Shown: positions 1 to 12,588 of the stretch, piece by piece
Layout of the letters: each line of letters begins with the position of its first letter
How positions within the stretch are numbered: position 1 is the stretch's first letter
From: Uloborus plumipes
Lineage: Eukaryota > Arthropoda > Arachnida > Araneae > Uloboridae
Length of the DNA: 64,000 nucleotides
NCBI GenBank assembly: GCA_038373865.1
Contig: JAXGGA010005527.1
Location: 1-64,000, forward strand
Direction of reading: 5' to 3'
Position numbers and translations under genes: made by a program
Notes under the pieces: generated by a model
Told to the model about the DNA's origin: nothing
What the model saw: only the letters and a program-made list of their open reading frames with translations
Databases searched by the model: none

Positions 1-676
1 TCCAGCGATATCTATCGAATTTTATGGTAACTATCATTATATAGAAATCAGATAAATAAAAGAAAATTAAAAGTTAATTTGTTGGCGACAATTTTACAAT
101 TTGGCATTCAATTCTATTTTAATATATTTTAACGTCATTGAAAAGCTTGTAATATTTTTTGGTTTATTCTGCATTTTAGCGGCTTATTTTAATTAGTTAG
201 CGAATTATTTTTCATTTTAATTGATTCTAATTATTAATTAACTATGAAACGACACTGGCACCGCAGAGCGATAAATGGCGAAACTATTCGCTAAGTGAGC
301 CAATACTACCAACGGGTTGCCATAGAATTTTTTAAAATTCAGTCCACAGTTCGCCATGATACAGTTGGTCGTATAAAACGTTTGGTTGCACTTATTTACC
401 TGAAAAGAGAATTTATTTCCTCTAAAGAGCAGAACTAATAAGGCCTTCGGCATCAATTCACTGTGTACTCTACTTCAGTTAACTATATCAATATTTTTTA
501 ACCCTTAAAGATAGGATAAACATCGTTTTTTACAGCAGAAACAATATGCTAATAAATGTAAACAAACATTTGGGTAGTCCTTGTTCAGCGCTCTCTAGCG
601 GGCAAATCTTCACCATTGATGTTTTGAGTAATGATACCGCCTGTATAAAACGCTATCTAGTGAAGCCTTGGCGAAA
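1..676. other. AT-rich non-coding stretch, no gene seen
   Basis: No credible reading frame, RNA gene or clear repeat boundary is visible. The short open frames are scattered and lack codon structure. Pogo-like repeat sequence begins near 677. Confidence 0.5.
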
Positions 677-2460
677 CAGTCAAACCCGCTTAATGGAATA
701 GCCATTTTGCCACATAAGAATACTCTAATAAGCGGAAAATTCCAAAATCAGGAATGAAAATAATGCATTACAACGGTTTGGTACAGTCATAGAAAAAAAA
801 ACGAAACACTCTGAATTATTCGGCTGCTATACTTGCCAAGAACAAAAGAAAGGTGTCTTCTGACATGGATTAAAGTCTTCTTTAAAACTATGTGAGTAAA
901 ATTTCGATAAGGGGCTATAAACAAAGTGAAATGAACTCAAAGTCTGAATTTTCAAATGGGAACCCCTACATTTGGTTACATAATTAGGTGCGGAGGGCCA
1001 AAAGTGTGCTGGGTACCAAGCGGCATCACTTTAGGACCAGTAGAACAAAAGTTATGACCGACCAAAGATTTAAGGACCACCACCATATTTAAAATGCTAC
1101 TTTCAAGGTCGAAATTTACAAAGAGTAGACATATCATATTTTTTCAATTAAATTACCTAAAGCTATTCGCAATAATGCGTTTGCTTTTCGTAATTAATTA
1201 AAAATTCTCGGGTTTTGTTAAAGTTATAATATTTTTTTGAAATTTGGAAGAGAAAACTCTACTCTGTAGAGTTCAGAGGAAAAACGCAACATTCTATCGT
1301 TTTGATTAAACAAAGATGGATGCATACTTTTAGCTACGCACTAACCGTTGCAGCACACACCTTTTGGAGAGAGGTTACAACTTTAAAGTAACCTCTTGTA
1401 TTTATATAAACTACTGTATTAGGATTGGCAAAAATGTTAAAACTGTGGCTCAGAATTAAAAAAAAAAACGTCTAATCGTCACAAATTATTCCAAATAACC
1501 TTCCGAGACACCACAGTTTTCCATGAAAATCTAGTGTCCGCGTAAAAAGTTTTCTGAATTGCTATATGTTGCATGAATGCAGACTTCTGACTAATGGACA
1601 AAAAATTGGATTGTCTACCAGTTTTAAAATATACTCAAAAGTTTTACTAATCGTTTCGTTTTCAACATATAATTGGCGATGTAAACAAAATACTTTGAAA
1701 AAAACTTTGAGTATTCCCTGCAACTGGTGGATAAGCACATTCTATTTTCTTTACCTAGAAATTCCATGCTTGTTGTTTTAGTTTGCACAGTTGTATATGG
1801 TCCCTAAAATTGGTTCTTTTAGCATATCTTAAAATCTACCGGATAATTTGAGCTCCCATTTTGGATTCACCTTTGAAACCCCTTCTAGATTGTTTCTCCA
1901 TCAAAATATTATATGGTTCCAGATCATCATTTTTTCAAATATTAATTTCAAAATTCATAAAAAATTCAACATTTTATCTGAGAGGAAGTCAATGACGTTT
2001 TTACTGTTGGGTTGGTTCATACTTTGATATAAAAAAACAAACTTTGGCGTACCTATCGTGGTTTAGGTATTATATGCCCAAGTATCATAAATATTTTTAA
2101 CATTATGGACGGTTTTTTCTCAGTTCAATTGTGAAGCAACGGCTAGAGCAAATTTAGAACGATTTGGTATACAAAGTTAAATGATGTTGCTGATCACAAA
2201 TATGCGATAATAAAGGGGGGTTTTCATAGAAAATTTTAAAGTTGATGCCGATTTTTATATGAAGACGACCCCTTAACAACAATTTACCAATAGAAATTTA
2301 TAGAGCACATTATTCCTGAAAAAATAACATATAACACGTGTCTCTGGTGTTTATAGTCTTCGAATACGAGCGAGTGTTTCGTTTTTTTTTTCTATGACTG
2401 TACATTGAAAACGCATTATATTAAGCGGGCTATTCTTTTCACCGTTATTCTAATAAGCGG
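677..2460. mobile_element. pogo/Tigger-like relic interrupted by another element
   Basis: The left part carries 'cagtcaaacccgcttaat' near 677-697 and 'ctctaataagcgg' near 724-737. The right part, after the inserted element at 784-2400, carries 'ttaagcgggct' and 'ctaataagcggccccg' (2420-2465). The 'ccccgcttaa' motif recurs at the ends of the small MITE at 62,196-62,362, so I read this as an older pogo/Tigger-like relic split by a later TA insertion. No transposase is visible. The outer boundaries are approximate. Confidence 0.4.
784..2400. mobile_element. 1.6-kb TA-flanked DNA transposon, non-autonomous
   Basis: The two ends are inverted copies of about 28 bp. The left starts cagtcatagaaaa and the right ends ttttctatgactg, with a homopolymer differing by one base (9 A against 10 T). 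Both ends are flanked by TA (782-783 and 2401-2402), the target of the Tc1/mariner superfamily. No transposase frame is visible in about 1,617 bp, so the element is probably non-autonomous. A second, truncated copy lies in inverted orientation at about 44,590-45,361. Confidence 0.75.
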
Positions 2461-5400
2461 CCCCGATTGTAATTTGTTGAAAAAAGATGAAAAGATAGGG
2501 AGCCTTCTCTTAGAAAATTGTCTGAAATCTAGGACTTAAAATGCATTTTTAGGCCATGTTTGGTATTCTTAGGGGAAGGAAAGGGGTTTGAAGGCTCTTC
2601 CGCAATGTCTTCAGCGTTGAGGTTGAAAGATGCTATTTTCGAATGATCTTTGGTAATGTTGGGGTAAGAAATTCGGGAGCTCTCAGTTCCAAAAACATAT
2701 TTGTGGAACTTGTTTTTGAGGAAATTAGACAAATGATGAGAGGTGTGAGATCTGTACTCGAAACTTTCAATTTTAAGTTGCTGAAATGCTATTTCAGGCT
2801 ATTGACCAAATTATTAGAGAAGATGCAGGTAAAGAGCTCTCTTAAGGATTTTTTTCAGAGATTGAAGACGTTTAAATTCAATTTTTAATTATCTTTGCTT
2901 AGAGTGGGGATCGGGTGCTCTAACCTGGAAATTTTTCGGAACTGAAGGTCTAAAAGTGTAACTTAAATATGTCTAGTCTCGTCAAGAGGATCATGATCCT
3001 TTTTGACTCCCGTGCATGGAGATTTTTTACTTGATTTTTTTTTTGTTATGTTTTGTTGAAAATTCTGCGCGAGATGCGGGCCCCGAATTTATCTATAAAC
3101 CCGGCATAGGAAGGCATCTTTTTTTTTTTCTTTTTTTTTTTTTTTTCACCACTGGCAAAAGATTAAAAACTGCAGTCCCATTCTAATTAAGCTACTCTCT
3201 TCTCTCTTCTAAATTTTGTTTTGGTTTATTTATTTTTTTGGAGGGCGGGCCCCTGGCACCATTTTTTACATACACCCTTGGTTTAGCAGTTGATTGGCTT
3301 AAAATGTAACTAAGGATATTTTACCCCCCACATTCCAATTAAATTTGTACATATCATTACTTTGCTTTAAAGCAGATCGTTTATCTTTAACAGCTCTTTA
3401 AAAAGCATTTAAAAAGAACTCCATGAGATGTTTTTTGATAAAAATATTATAGTAAGGAAGAGGGAGGGAGCATTTTTTACTCTTCAGGGCCCCTCCAAAA
3501 GTTATTTCTGTATCCGTCCTTGCTTATATCGTAACTGACCTTATTTGTTGTTGACACATTTTAAACACGCCCCCCCCAAAAAAAGGACAAGACGAAAGTT
3601 GTCTGAAAATGAAAGTTGAATGCTTGAACGGGATGTGTAATTCATAACACCCTTGACAAAGAGCACCTGCTTTAAATCAAAAGCTGGTAGTATTTTTACA
3701 TTTGGGCTGTCCATAAATGATGTCACGTTTCTTCAATTTGACAACCCTCCTCTTTTTGCCAGACATCATGCAATTGTTCATTAAGTACATTCGTCTGAAA
3801 AAATGGCAAGATGTGACACTTCTTGTAACCCTCTTGCCCCATACCGTTTCAATTTTACGAACTCCCTACTTTCTCAAAGCGTGACATCATTTGTAGAACT
3901 GCCCCTCACATCAGATAACCCTTCAAATAATAAAAGCGAAAAAAAGAGGAATGAGAGGAACGCCACCAGAATGGTATACAGAATGTGAAAACACAAACGG
4001 GGACATAAAAGTTTACATGATTACAAAAGGTCAACAGGTAGAGATTGCGAAAAACGATTTTCAGATCTTCTTGAACTGTCTGTTCGAAAGTCATAAGAAA
4101 GCGTACTTATAGGATTATTGATCTAAAAATGTCATGAAATTCAGACATCGTATCTCATCAGCGGCGATAACGTCCCGCCGGGAAATCACTGAACGAGGAG
4201 TCAATGTCAAAAAGATCCAAAATTTATTCTCGCCTTTGTGGCAACAGCAGACTCTTCTGGAAAAAAAGGGAGTGCAAATCTTCTGGTCATAAATACGTTG
4301 CTCGGAATCTTTGCTTTTTTGTGGCATTTACTAGCAGTTCCGGGTGTTGCTTTTTTCAAGCTATCTGAGGCTTGTCAACTCTGTATTTTTACAAGACTAT
4401 TTATGCGACAAAAATATGTGAAGCTACTTAAGATTATTCGCTTGACGATTGCGAGAAATTCGTTCGTGATTTTGTCTTCTTATTATTAAAATGGTTGGCG
4501 CTCCCAGAAAAGTGTTCACTGAGAGGTAGAAATTTTTCAGTATATTTTTGCAATTTTATTTTAGAGAACTGACTACAATTTTGAGATTCTTTTTAATGAA
4601 TCTCTCAAGTCGGTCCTTTTTGTCATTTTTTTTTTTTGAAACTGAATTTCAGCTGTTCCTGTGCAGGTATTTTTTGATGTTGAATAGCATCTCTTTAATT
4701 AGAACCCCTTAATCGGAACCCCTTAATCGCCGAGGTGTTCTCAATCCTAGAACTTGAATACCCTTTTCGGTGATTTAAGAAATTAACCGAAGAGGTAAAA
4801 CCAGTCAATTTTACTCGGACAAGGCAAATCCACTCTAGGAAGACCACATATTTCGAAAGTGGATTTTAATTTTACCTTTTTCAACCGCCATTAGCCAAAG
4901 ATTGCAGCGCCTTTACAGTTGATTGTCTTAACACAAATTTGAGTCATTGCAACCAAAAAAAGCACATGGTTCAGTTAAAACTGAGTGTTTTTTCAAAATG
5001 TAAAAACTTTGACCGATAAGCACATTATGCGCACTATTGTATGTACCGTGGCGTGGGAAGGGGGCCGGTGGCAGTTTATATTTATATTCCCAAGTATCCA
5101 GAGTTCGCTATTTTTAAGCTAGACGTCCCCTTGAAGTGCTCCTTGCTTCACCACTGGTGCTGTACCGTGCAGGACTTGTGTCATATTGTTATTATAGACT
5201 AGACTGTAACTGTGCTCATGTTCACTTTTCGCAATAAACAGATTCTTAAAAAATTTACTCATTGCATACTTAATATCTTCACATAAAAACAAGCTTCCAA
5301 AAAAGTTTTTCAATGTCCTTTTGTCTTATATGGAAAATAAGTATATCTTGTCCGATTTTTCCGTTTTCAATCAGAAAGAACCATGTTAAGTAGGCGGACG

Positions 5401-6060
5401 TTGAAAAACAAAATCACTTTCTCCCAGCATTCTTTTTGATGTTCAATTACAGTGTGGGCTGTTCCATAACAAATGGCATCAAATGCCAGACATCGTCTGC
5501 ATAGAGAATAGAATGAAAACATGAAGGGAGGGGAAGAGATAAGTGAGGAATAGGAGGCGTGCGGCTGGCCGGTCCAAATTATCGATAACATCGGAATTCT
5601 TTGCAGGGAAGGGGGGAGACGAAAGTCAACTTCCATTAGAACTCCTCCAGTCGAGAAGAATACGCAATGACGTAACGGTCCGAGATGGTATTCAAAGCCA
5701 CTGGTATTTTCCGACAGCAGCCATCAGCCTCACCCCGCTCACCGCCCTCCTTTGCTCTCACGGACCACTTTTAATGCTTTTTGTGTGTAAGGATCTCTTT
5801 TTTTTTCCCGTCAGGAAGCGTTTATCTGCTAGGAACACAACATGGGCCCACAGAATTGGTTGAAGAATGCTCTTAAAGATATTTTTGTTCTTTAGTATTA
5901 CGCGTGTGCAAGACAATGGAAGTCGATTCACGGGATTGTCCCCGGGAGCATCTTTTTATCTCTTTCACCTACGCAACAAACGCGGCCAAGGTGGGGATAC
6001 AAAAGTGTAAGATTTTAATAGTGTCATTACAGAAAACCTGGAGTTCGGAAAAACTGAATT
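2461..6060. other. non-coding stretch, no gene supported
   Basis: Low-complexity T runs occur at 3,119-3,147, and GC-richer islands near 3,240 and 5,560-5,760. Open frames of 60-106 codons occur but none shows a recognisable domain or a protein-like pattern. A short ATG frame at 4,491-4,527 with a GT after it is discussed among the rejected items. Confidence 0.45.
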
Positions 6061-6079
6061 TTTCGGAAACATTCTTAGA

Positions 6080-6250
6080 CTCAGGTGCGGATCCAGAGGG
6101 AGGGGGGGGGGCATGAACCCCGCTCCCCTTAAGTGACCAAATATAACATAAAACTGCAGTTTTGGGGACTAACATTGTGAAAAAAATTGCCAAAATACAG
6201 TCATGTTTCGTTCGCTGACAAACAATTGCTAACACTAATTAACCGCCCCC
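6080..6250. repeat. dispersed repeat with 'ggatccag' end (copy 1)
   Basis: The stretch starting 'caggtgcggatccagaggg' and running through 'ataaaactgcagttttggggactaa' matches 14,757-14,975. Both copies contain the block near 'accaaatat..aacataaaactgc' in the same order. Such repeats with GGATCC-type ends are usual for short non-autonomous DNA elements. The right boundary here is not clear. Confidence 0.5.
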
Positions 6251-6945
6251 TGCATGCGGGCCCCTGTCCGAAAAGTTAACTATTAACTTTTTTTCCATAG
6301 TGTGAAGGTGCGTAAAATTCTCATCCAGAATAGTGCCATTAGGCCTTGCAGAAAAATTTTTCGCTCTTCCGGCTGACCTGTTTTGTAAAACAAGGCACAT
6401 GATTTAATTTTTATCAGTTAATCGGAACTCATCAACAGCAGGAAAGATATTGACCACCATTAATCATATTTTTTCTACACAAAATTTTTCACATACGTTA
6501 TATCACTGAATCACTTGTGAATCAATATTGTAATGAGTTGAGTGAATGTACGAGACACAAATGGCCTGTTTCAGGCCCGTTCATTTAGGGGGGGGCGGGG
6601 GTGCAGGGGGTCAATTGCGGCCCCTCCTGCCTCCTGGCTTTTGAGAGAATCAATGTTATTTACAAATAATCGTGGGACGGTGTTTGTTTTTTATGTTTTC
6701 GCGATGGATGAATTGCAGTTGTGTCTTTGGACCCATTTGCCCGCCCCCCCCCGCTCGCCCCTATCGGAAAAAACATAGAAATAGATCGTTCCCTGGGCCG
6801 TTTCCTTTTGTTTAATTGTCTGAATTAAGATTAGACGTAGTAGACTTTTAACTATGACTAAATAAAATCTATAAATACCTCTATACACAAATATAAAGTA
6901 CAAAAACACGTTAAAAAAATCCGACGAAAGCTTTTGTTGGGTGTC
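6251..6945. other. non-coding stretch, no gene seen
   Basis: Contains G-rich (6,590-6,605) and C-rich (6,745-6,755) patches and no reading frame with a recognisable product. Confidence 0.4.
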
Positions 6946-7585
6946 TGTTAGGGTGGGCCGAAAATGACTTTTTTTATTTCGATGATGATTATTGCGAAAA
7001 AGGTGCCATTGGGGGAGTAAAGAGCACAAAAAATAATTGAAATTTTTTGGTCAATTTCTTGATCTGCCGCAATTGCGTTGAAGTTTGGAAATAATGCAGT
7101 TTTTTGAGATTTTTAGGAAATTATTTGAAAAAAAGAATTAGCACCTAACATCTGCAAATGCCTCATACATGACACATCATGTAATTATTTTAAGACAAAT
7201 ACCCCAAAAACAGCACTTTAACGTTTTGACAAAATTTATGAAAAAGGTATAACAAAGCAAGAAATTGCCAAATCTTTTTCGCATTTCTGGAAAATAAAGG
7301 AATTACACCAAAGATCTCAATTTTTTAATGGGATTTCTATGCCCCCTATGTCACCTTTTCCGCCCTACCCGTTATCGAAAATAAAAGAAATTTTTTTTAA
7401 TAATTTCCTAAAAATCTCGAAAAAACTGCATTTTTTTCAAACTTTAACGCGATTGCGGCAGATTAAGAAATTAACCAAAAAAGTTCAATTTTTTATGTGC
7501 ACTTTGCTTCCCTAATGGCACCTTTTCCGCAATACCCATCATCGAAATTTGAAAAAAAAAAAGTCATTTTCGGCCCACCCCAGTG
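6946..7585. mobile_element. foldback MITE with ~200-bp arms
   Basis: The left end 'ttagggtgggccgaaaatga' is repeated in inverse at the right end ('tcattttcggcccaccccag'). The arms continue inward for about 200 bp: the segment 7,000-7,130 pairs with 7,385-7,520, including 'gatctgccgcaattgcg' against 'cgcgattgcggcagatt'. The centre holds no gene. The ends resemble the CAGTAGGGTG ends of the two foldback elements at 56.3-59.3 kb, so these may be related mariner-type families. Confidence 0.7.
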
Positions 7586-8855
7586 CATCGATAAGCTCAC
7601 AATTTTTTCCATTGAAAAAGGGTGTTCCTTGTGACGCCGAAACACGTGTCTGCAGTATTCCTGCGCATTTGTGCTTTTTAACGCTGTATTTATTCTTTGT
7701 ATGACCAAATACTTTTAATCAACAGAAATAAGGAGAGCTATTCCTATAAACACGTAGAATTAGTTTTCACTGAGGGTTTCTCAGTTAGTTCCAGAAACAT
7801 GATTGGCTTTGGCTGAGAAGGTTTCTGAAATCTTCTGAAAGATTCCAGGTCAATTTCAGGAAGGTCGGTTTCAGGACTTTTGGCAGAAAGCTTTCCTGTT
7901 TTTTTTTGCCAGATATGTTCCTGGTAAAAATTAGGAAGATGAGCTGCCTATTATTTTCCAGGAGTGATTAGGATTTTATTTTTAGCAGTTAGTGCCATGC
8001 AGTAACAAATTTATTAAACCCCTGTCTGCTCTATGTCTATGTCGTCCGTCCATATAAATATATTGCCATTTTTCTTCTGCTCTCCCTGACACGTGCTGCT
8101 TGAATAATTTTTGCTACGATGGCCCCACTTTTGATAACTGCGGGGTCCCCATCCTGGTCAAACCGAATTCTTCAGAAGTTGACACTCAGCCAGGCTTTAT
8201 CAGGAGAAGATGTTACGGATGTCCACGCAGAGCGGGTGTGAATAAGATGGCGCGATACTCCCCGTGGGGGGTTCTGGTAAAAAGAAGGAATGATACTCTC
8301 ATACTCGGCACGCAAGAAGTTTACTCACTATCGGGGGCATGAAAATCTTCTCCCCAAAAAAGGAAGAAGACTAAAAATCTCTCGATAATTTTAAAGGAAC
8401 TACAATTGACATACGCGCTAGAGTCTCCCCTAACTCGAAATTTGTTTGATACAAAACTCTATCTATCGAACGAGAATTTTGTTGAATAAAGTGGGGTACT
8501 GTTAAATAGACGATTGAACAAACTCTGAATTGAAAACCTGTCCATTGTGAAAGAATTTTAACTTCTGCAAAATAGGAATATACTTCGCCCTAGTACAGTG
8601 GAATCCTCTATACATTATTTTCTTGTATCGTCGTTTCTGTCCCATAATTTCTACGATCATGAATTTTTTCGATAGTAAAAATGATTGATGTCAGCACCAC
8701 AGGATTTCCCAGAGTGAGTATTAAATAATGGATGCGCTCTAATAGTTAAAATAAATGTCCCCTTTTTATCTGTAAGACCTCAAGTTTCGCAATCGTCAGT
8801 CCTAGGTGTATACGTCCGATTGCAAATATTACAGAATAAAGTTTCACTGCAAAAA
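7586..8855. other. non-coding stretch with one dispersed repeat
   Basis: The segment 7,740-7,960 (rich in 'gtttctgaaatcttctgaaagatt') is similar to 10,573-10,840 ('gtttctgaattctttagaaagatt'), so it belongs to a dispersed repeat. The rest shows no gene. Confidence 0.45.
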
Positions 8856-8857
8856 AG

Positions 8858-9195
8858 GAACTGTTGTTTTTACAGTATAATACTGACAGCCGAGGTTCAA
8901 ATTTAAAACTGTAAAATGCTCAGTAATTAACTACAAAACTAAATATTTTACAGTTTCTTACTGTAAAGTTAGCAATTTTACAGTTTATTGCCGTAAAACT
9001 AGCTGTATTATACTGTAAAAACAACAGTATAATACTGGCAGCAGAGATTCCAGTTTAAAACTGTAAAATGCACTGTAATAAACTGTTAAATTAGTAATTT
9101 TGCAGTTTGTAACTGCAAAATTAGAACTAAAAGTAGCAATTCTTACAATTTAACTATAAAATTAACTGTATTATATTGTAAAAACAACATTCATT
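8858..9195. repeat. TTTACAGT-rich hairpin repeat
   Basis: The block starts 'gttgtttttacagtataata' near 8,861 and its inverse 'tattatactgtaaaaacaac' occurs near 9,006-9,025 and again, slightly changed, near 9,172-9,191. Between them 'actgtaaaa' and 'ttttacagt' alternate many times, giving two similar half-units of about 160-170 bp. It can fold on itself. No coding capacity. Confidence 0.6.
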
Positions 9196-9237
9196 TTTTA
9201 GTGTTGAAACGGGAAAAAACTAGCTGTCGTGGCCGTC

Positions 9238-10158
9238 ACGAAACTTTCTTCTATATCTATCTTATGAATTCCAGTTACAAAATAAAATACGTACTCGCCC
9301 GAATAATTGGAAACAGCTCCAATTTCCCAATTATCGTAATAACCCTGCAAATGCAGAATCAATGAGCGAAATTGGAAATCATTGCAAAAGCCTTGTTTAG
9401 ATTAATTGCAAACATTTTATTTGTTAGTAAAAAGAAATTGGCAACGGTTAAAAATTTCAAATCATTGAAAGTTTTCAGCTGTTTTGATAATTAAATAGCG
9501 TGAAAGCGATTTTTTAATGAATTAATTTTTCGCATTGTTGACTAAGCGCAAAAATCACCCCACCCTCCCCCTGGGGCGATTGGCGCCAAAATTTAATCGA
9601 TGCTTGCTTCCATATTGGGTTAGTGTTATTCCAAATTTCATTCAAATCTCAGCAATATTTCCCGAGATACAGTAGGTGCAATGACAAAATAAGCACTTTT
9701 GATTGCTCCACCCCCCTTTGAGATATTGACACACAAATTGAATCAGCACTTGTACTCAATAGGGTCTACCTATGGACCAATTTTCGTTTGATTCCGCCGG
9801 TTACTTCCTGAGATATAGCAATCACCCACGCGCAGAACACGTGCGATTGCTCCACCCCCCTTGGAGGAATTCGCTAAACAAAGTCAGGTGCACCAGTTCA
9901 CATGGTGGTACATATGTGCAAAAATTTTTGTTCGATTTCATTCAGTAGTTTTTGCTCTAGCGCGGCCACAAAAACTGGTCACACACATACAGACTCACAC
10001 ACAGACACACAGACACACACACAGACAGACATTTTCCAAAAATGGTCGAAATGGACTCAGCGCACCTCAAAACGTGCAAATCCGTCAAAATTAGACATTC
10101 GAAAATTTTCACGAAACCAATACTTTCTTCTATATATTAGATATAGAAGAAAGTAAAA
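9238..10158. mobile_element. dispersed element with inverted 'actttcttctatatct' ends
   Basis: The left edge has 'aaactttcttctatatctat' (9,240-9,259) and the right edge has its inverse 'atatagaagaaagtaaaa' (10,141-10,158). The interior contains an acac/agac-rich microsatellite (9,980-10,031). Open frames across the interior are not protein-like. Superfamily not determined. Confidence 0.5.
9980..10031 (+). repeat. (CA/CAGA) microsatellite
   Basis: Alternating cacaca and cagaca units inside the 9.2-10.2 kb dispersed element. Confidence 0.85.
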
Positions 10159-10159
10159 A

Positions 10160-11100
10160 TAGTGAAGAAATTCGAATGTAACATTTTATACAGCCTCCGA
10201 AAGGTCCATGCGTAGTATCGTAATTATTATATTTGTTATTGTAAATAATCTGCCATGAGAATAATACACCTCTTTAAAAATAAAGATTTCTGAATGCAGT
10301 ATAAGTTGTCAATGATGCACACCTGTCTTGAACATTTTTACAGCCATAAGTAGAGAAAATAGATTCAACTTCTCAGTTAGATGTTTCATCTTCATGCTCA
10401 GTTACGGTTCTTTTAGGTTAAGTGAGGCAGTTTCTGTATAGTGTAGTTTTTCAAAAATTGCAATCCAAATAAATTGATCGGCATTTGCTTTTAATTCTGC
10501 CATAACTTCGCCCCATCAGGAGCTCTTCTGGTAAAACAGTAGGTGCCAAGATAATACAATAAACATATTTCAGTTTTCTCTGATGGCTCCTTATTTATCC
10601 CAGAAACATGACTGATTTTTACAGCGAAGGTTTCTGAATTCTTTAGAAAGATTTCAGGGTAATTTCAAGACGGTTGCCTACTTTTAGCGGGGAACTATCC
10701 TTTTTTTTTTTTTTTTTTTTGTCAAATGTGATACAGGCAGAAATTAGGCATATTAACTGCCCATTATTTTTCAGGAACGTTTCGTAATTTTTTATAGTGT
10801 ATAAGGAAACCCAAAATAATGTAACCAAATACGGTGGTCTCATTAGCTTAGTTGTTGAGGCAAGCAGACCAATAACACTGTAGACATAGAAATTGATTCA
10901 AATACTCAGACAAGGAAATCTTAAAAGGAGAGGAAGCTCAACTTTTAAATGTTCTTCTCCAAACAACATTCAGTGTAAAAGGAATCGCTTAAAGTTGAAA
11001 GTTAATTTTGTGTTATAGAAAAACATCAGGAAGCAATTTTTAAAACGGTAGTATTTCAAATGCAATTTTTACGTCATAAAACCTTTGTTGTACATTTGAC
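10160..11100. other. non-coding stretch; dispersed repeat at 10,573-10,840
   Basis: 10,573-10,840 is similar to 7,740-7,960 and carries an internal 20-T run. No gene is supported. Confidence 0.45.
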
Positions 11101-11446
11101 CACATGCAGTTTTTTAGTCTTGTGCAACAGCTGTCCTTCAATAAATCCTTACGAATGCAACCATAAGTCAGCTCTTCTCCCCTCCCCCCCCTTTTCTCCC
11201 AAATGGATGTCTTAAAAATTAATAGTTGCAGTAAACGAGCAGTAGAATGTAGAAGATTTCTTAAACATGTAGCGTGGAGGAAACCACATTCTTAAGATCC
11301 ATATACACATGCTAGTACGGAAAAATGACAAGCCATGAGCCATTCTACGGTCCGCTTTTTACACCTATAAATTTATAAGACACCTGTTTTGGGTTGGGTT
11401 CGTATGGTATAGATTGTGAATGTTTTTTGTTGCCATAACTTTAAAA

Positions 11447-12588
11447 CAGTGGTTCTCAAAGTGGTCCTCAGGGACCCCCAGGGTCCCCCGAAGTTTGCAA
11501 GGGGTCCATATAAAGGAAAGGAAAAGTTGGGGGTCCACGAGATACAAATTGGGGTCCACGCAGGCTTTTAAAAGGATTGACATCATTGACCGTGTTTGAC
11601 AAGGTTTTTATTACTATTTTCAAAAAAAAAAAAAAAAAACGTTAATTTGCAGTTCAGGGATGCAAAAGATCCCAATTTAAAAGAAAATGTATTCAAACGG
11701 AAACCAAATATTGCTCATTTTACAAATTTGTTTCCTCAACTTAATGAGATCAATTTGCAATTACAAGGAAAATATCAAAATTGAATAAAAACTAAGTTAG
11801 TTACTGCTCAAAAAGAGCTGATTGGAATAAGCGCTAAGTTCAGGAAATGGTATCAATATTTTTGGCTTCAGAAAAACATTTGTATAATGTATCCTACCTC
11901 ATGAAATATCGCAAGATAATTTTTGAAAGCGTTTGCATCTTCATACCTAGTGAAAACAAATATTACTTCAGTCACCAATGTTCTTACAAAAATAAGAAAC
12001 TGACTGGGAGTCTCTGATTGGGGAGATTTGAAGTTATGGCCCACAAATCTAAAGCCAAACATTAAAAATTTGCGGTTGATGCATCAAATTCATCCTTCCC
12101 ACGAAAAGCAGTCTTCTTTTCTTTTCCTTGTACACCTATCCTTGTACGAATACTTATTAGCTTATTTAAGTTTTGTGACATTGGTATTAGGACAATCTGA
12201 ATAAAAATGTTACGTTTTTCTCTTCATCTGTTTTCTTTTAATTTTTTACTCTGCAATAAAAATGTCAAACTGAATCTTTTATAAAGTTGTCAGGCATTTA
12301 AAAGTTTTTGATTGTACAAAAAATTAAGTATTAAAAGAGCTATTATACAGTTAGGTAAATTTCTGATTCATTTCGTTACATCAAAAAAAAGAAAACTTGT
12401 TTTCATCTTTTTTTTTTTTTTAGAACATCTATAATAGGACTTAAACATCTAATTCGCGGTTTTAGAAAACTTGAGTTCTATTATTACAGTCCCTGACTTA
12501 TTTTGGAACGATCCCTAGGAAGGGGGTCCACGAGAAACTAGAAAACTCGTTAAGATGTCCACGGAGCAAAAAAGTTTGGGAGCCCCTG
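11447..12588 (+). mobile_element. hAT-superfamily element, degraded
   Basis: Starts 'cagtggttctcaaagtgg'; the reverse complement of the right end is 'caggggctcccaaacttttt', the hAT pattern CAGNGGYTCYCAAA. Both sides carry the 8-bp target duplication CTTTAAAA (11,439-11,446 and 12,589-12,596), as expected for hAT. Length 1,142 bp. The interior holds remains of a transposase gene but no intact frame. Confidence 0.85.
11594..12120 (+). pseudogene. hAT transposase C-terminal relic
   Basis: The plus strand has a short open part whose end includes the residues FTNLFPQLNEINLQLQGK (near 11,720-11,770). This resembles the 'LNELNLSLQGK' segment I recognise from the C-terminal part of hAT transposases of the ZMYM6/SCAN-domain-like type. 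Further on, another frame reads KPNIKNLRLMHQIHPSH (about 12,055-12,105), again like the family's '..HPSH' segment. Frameshifts and stops separate the parts, and the N-terminal DDE portion is absent, so this is dead. Family assignment comes from memory of the motif and not from a search. Confidence 0.6.

Noticed and set aside
4491..4570. Short ATG frame (MVGAPRKVFTER) with a good start context and a GT...AG pair 39 bp apart
   Set aside because: The implied intron is very short and the next part soon turns into poly-Phe from T-runs. Too little to call a gene.
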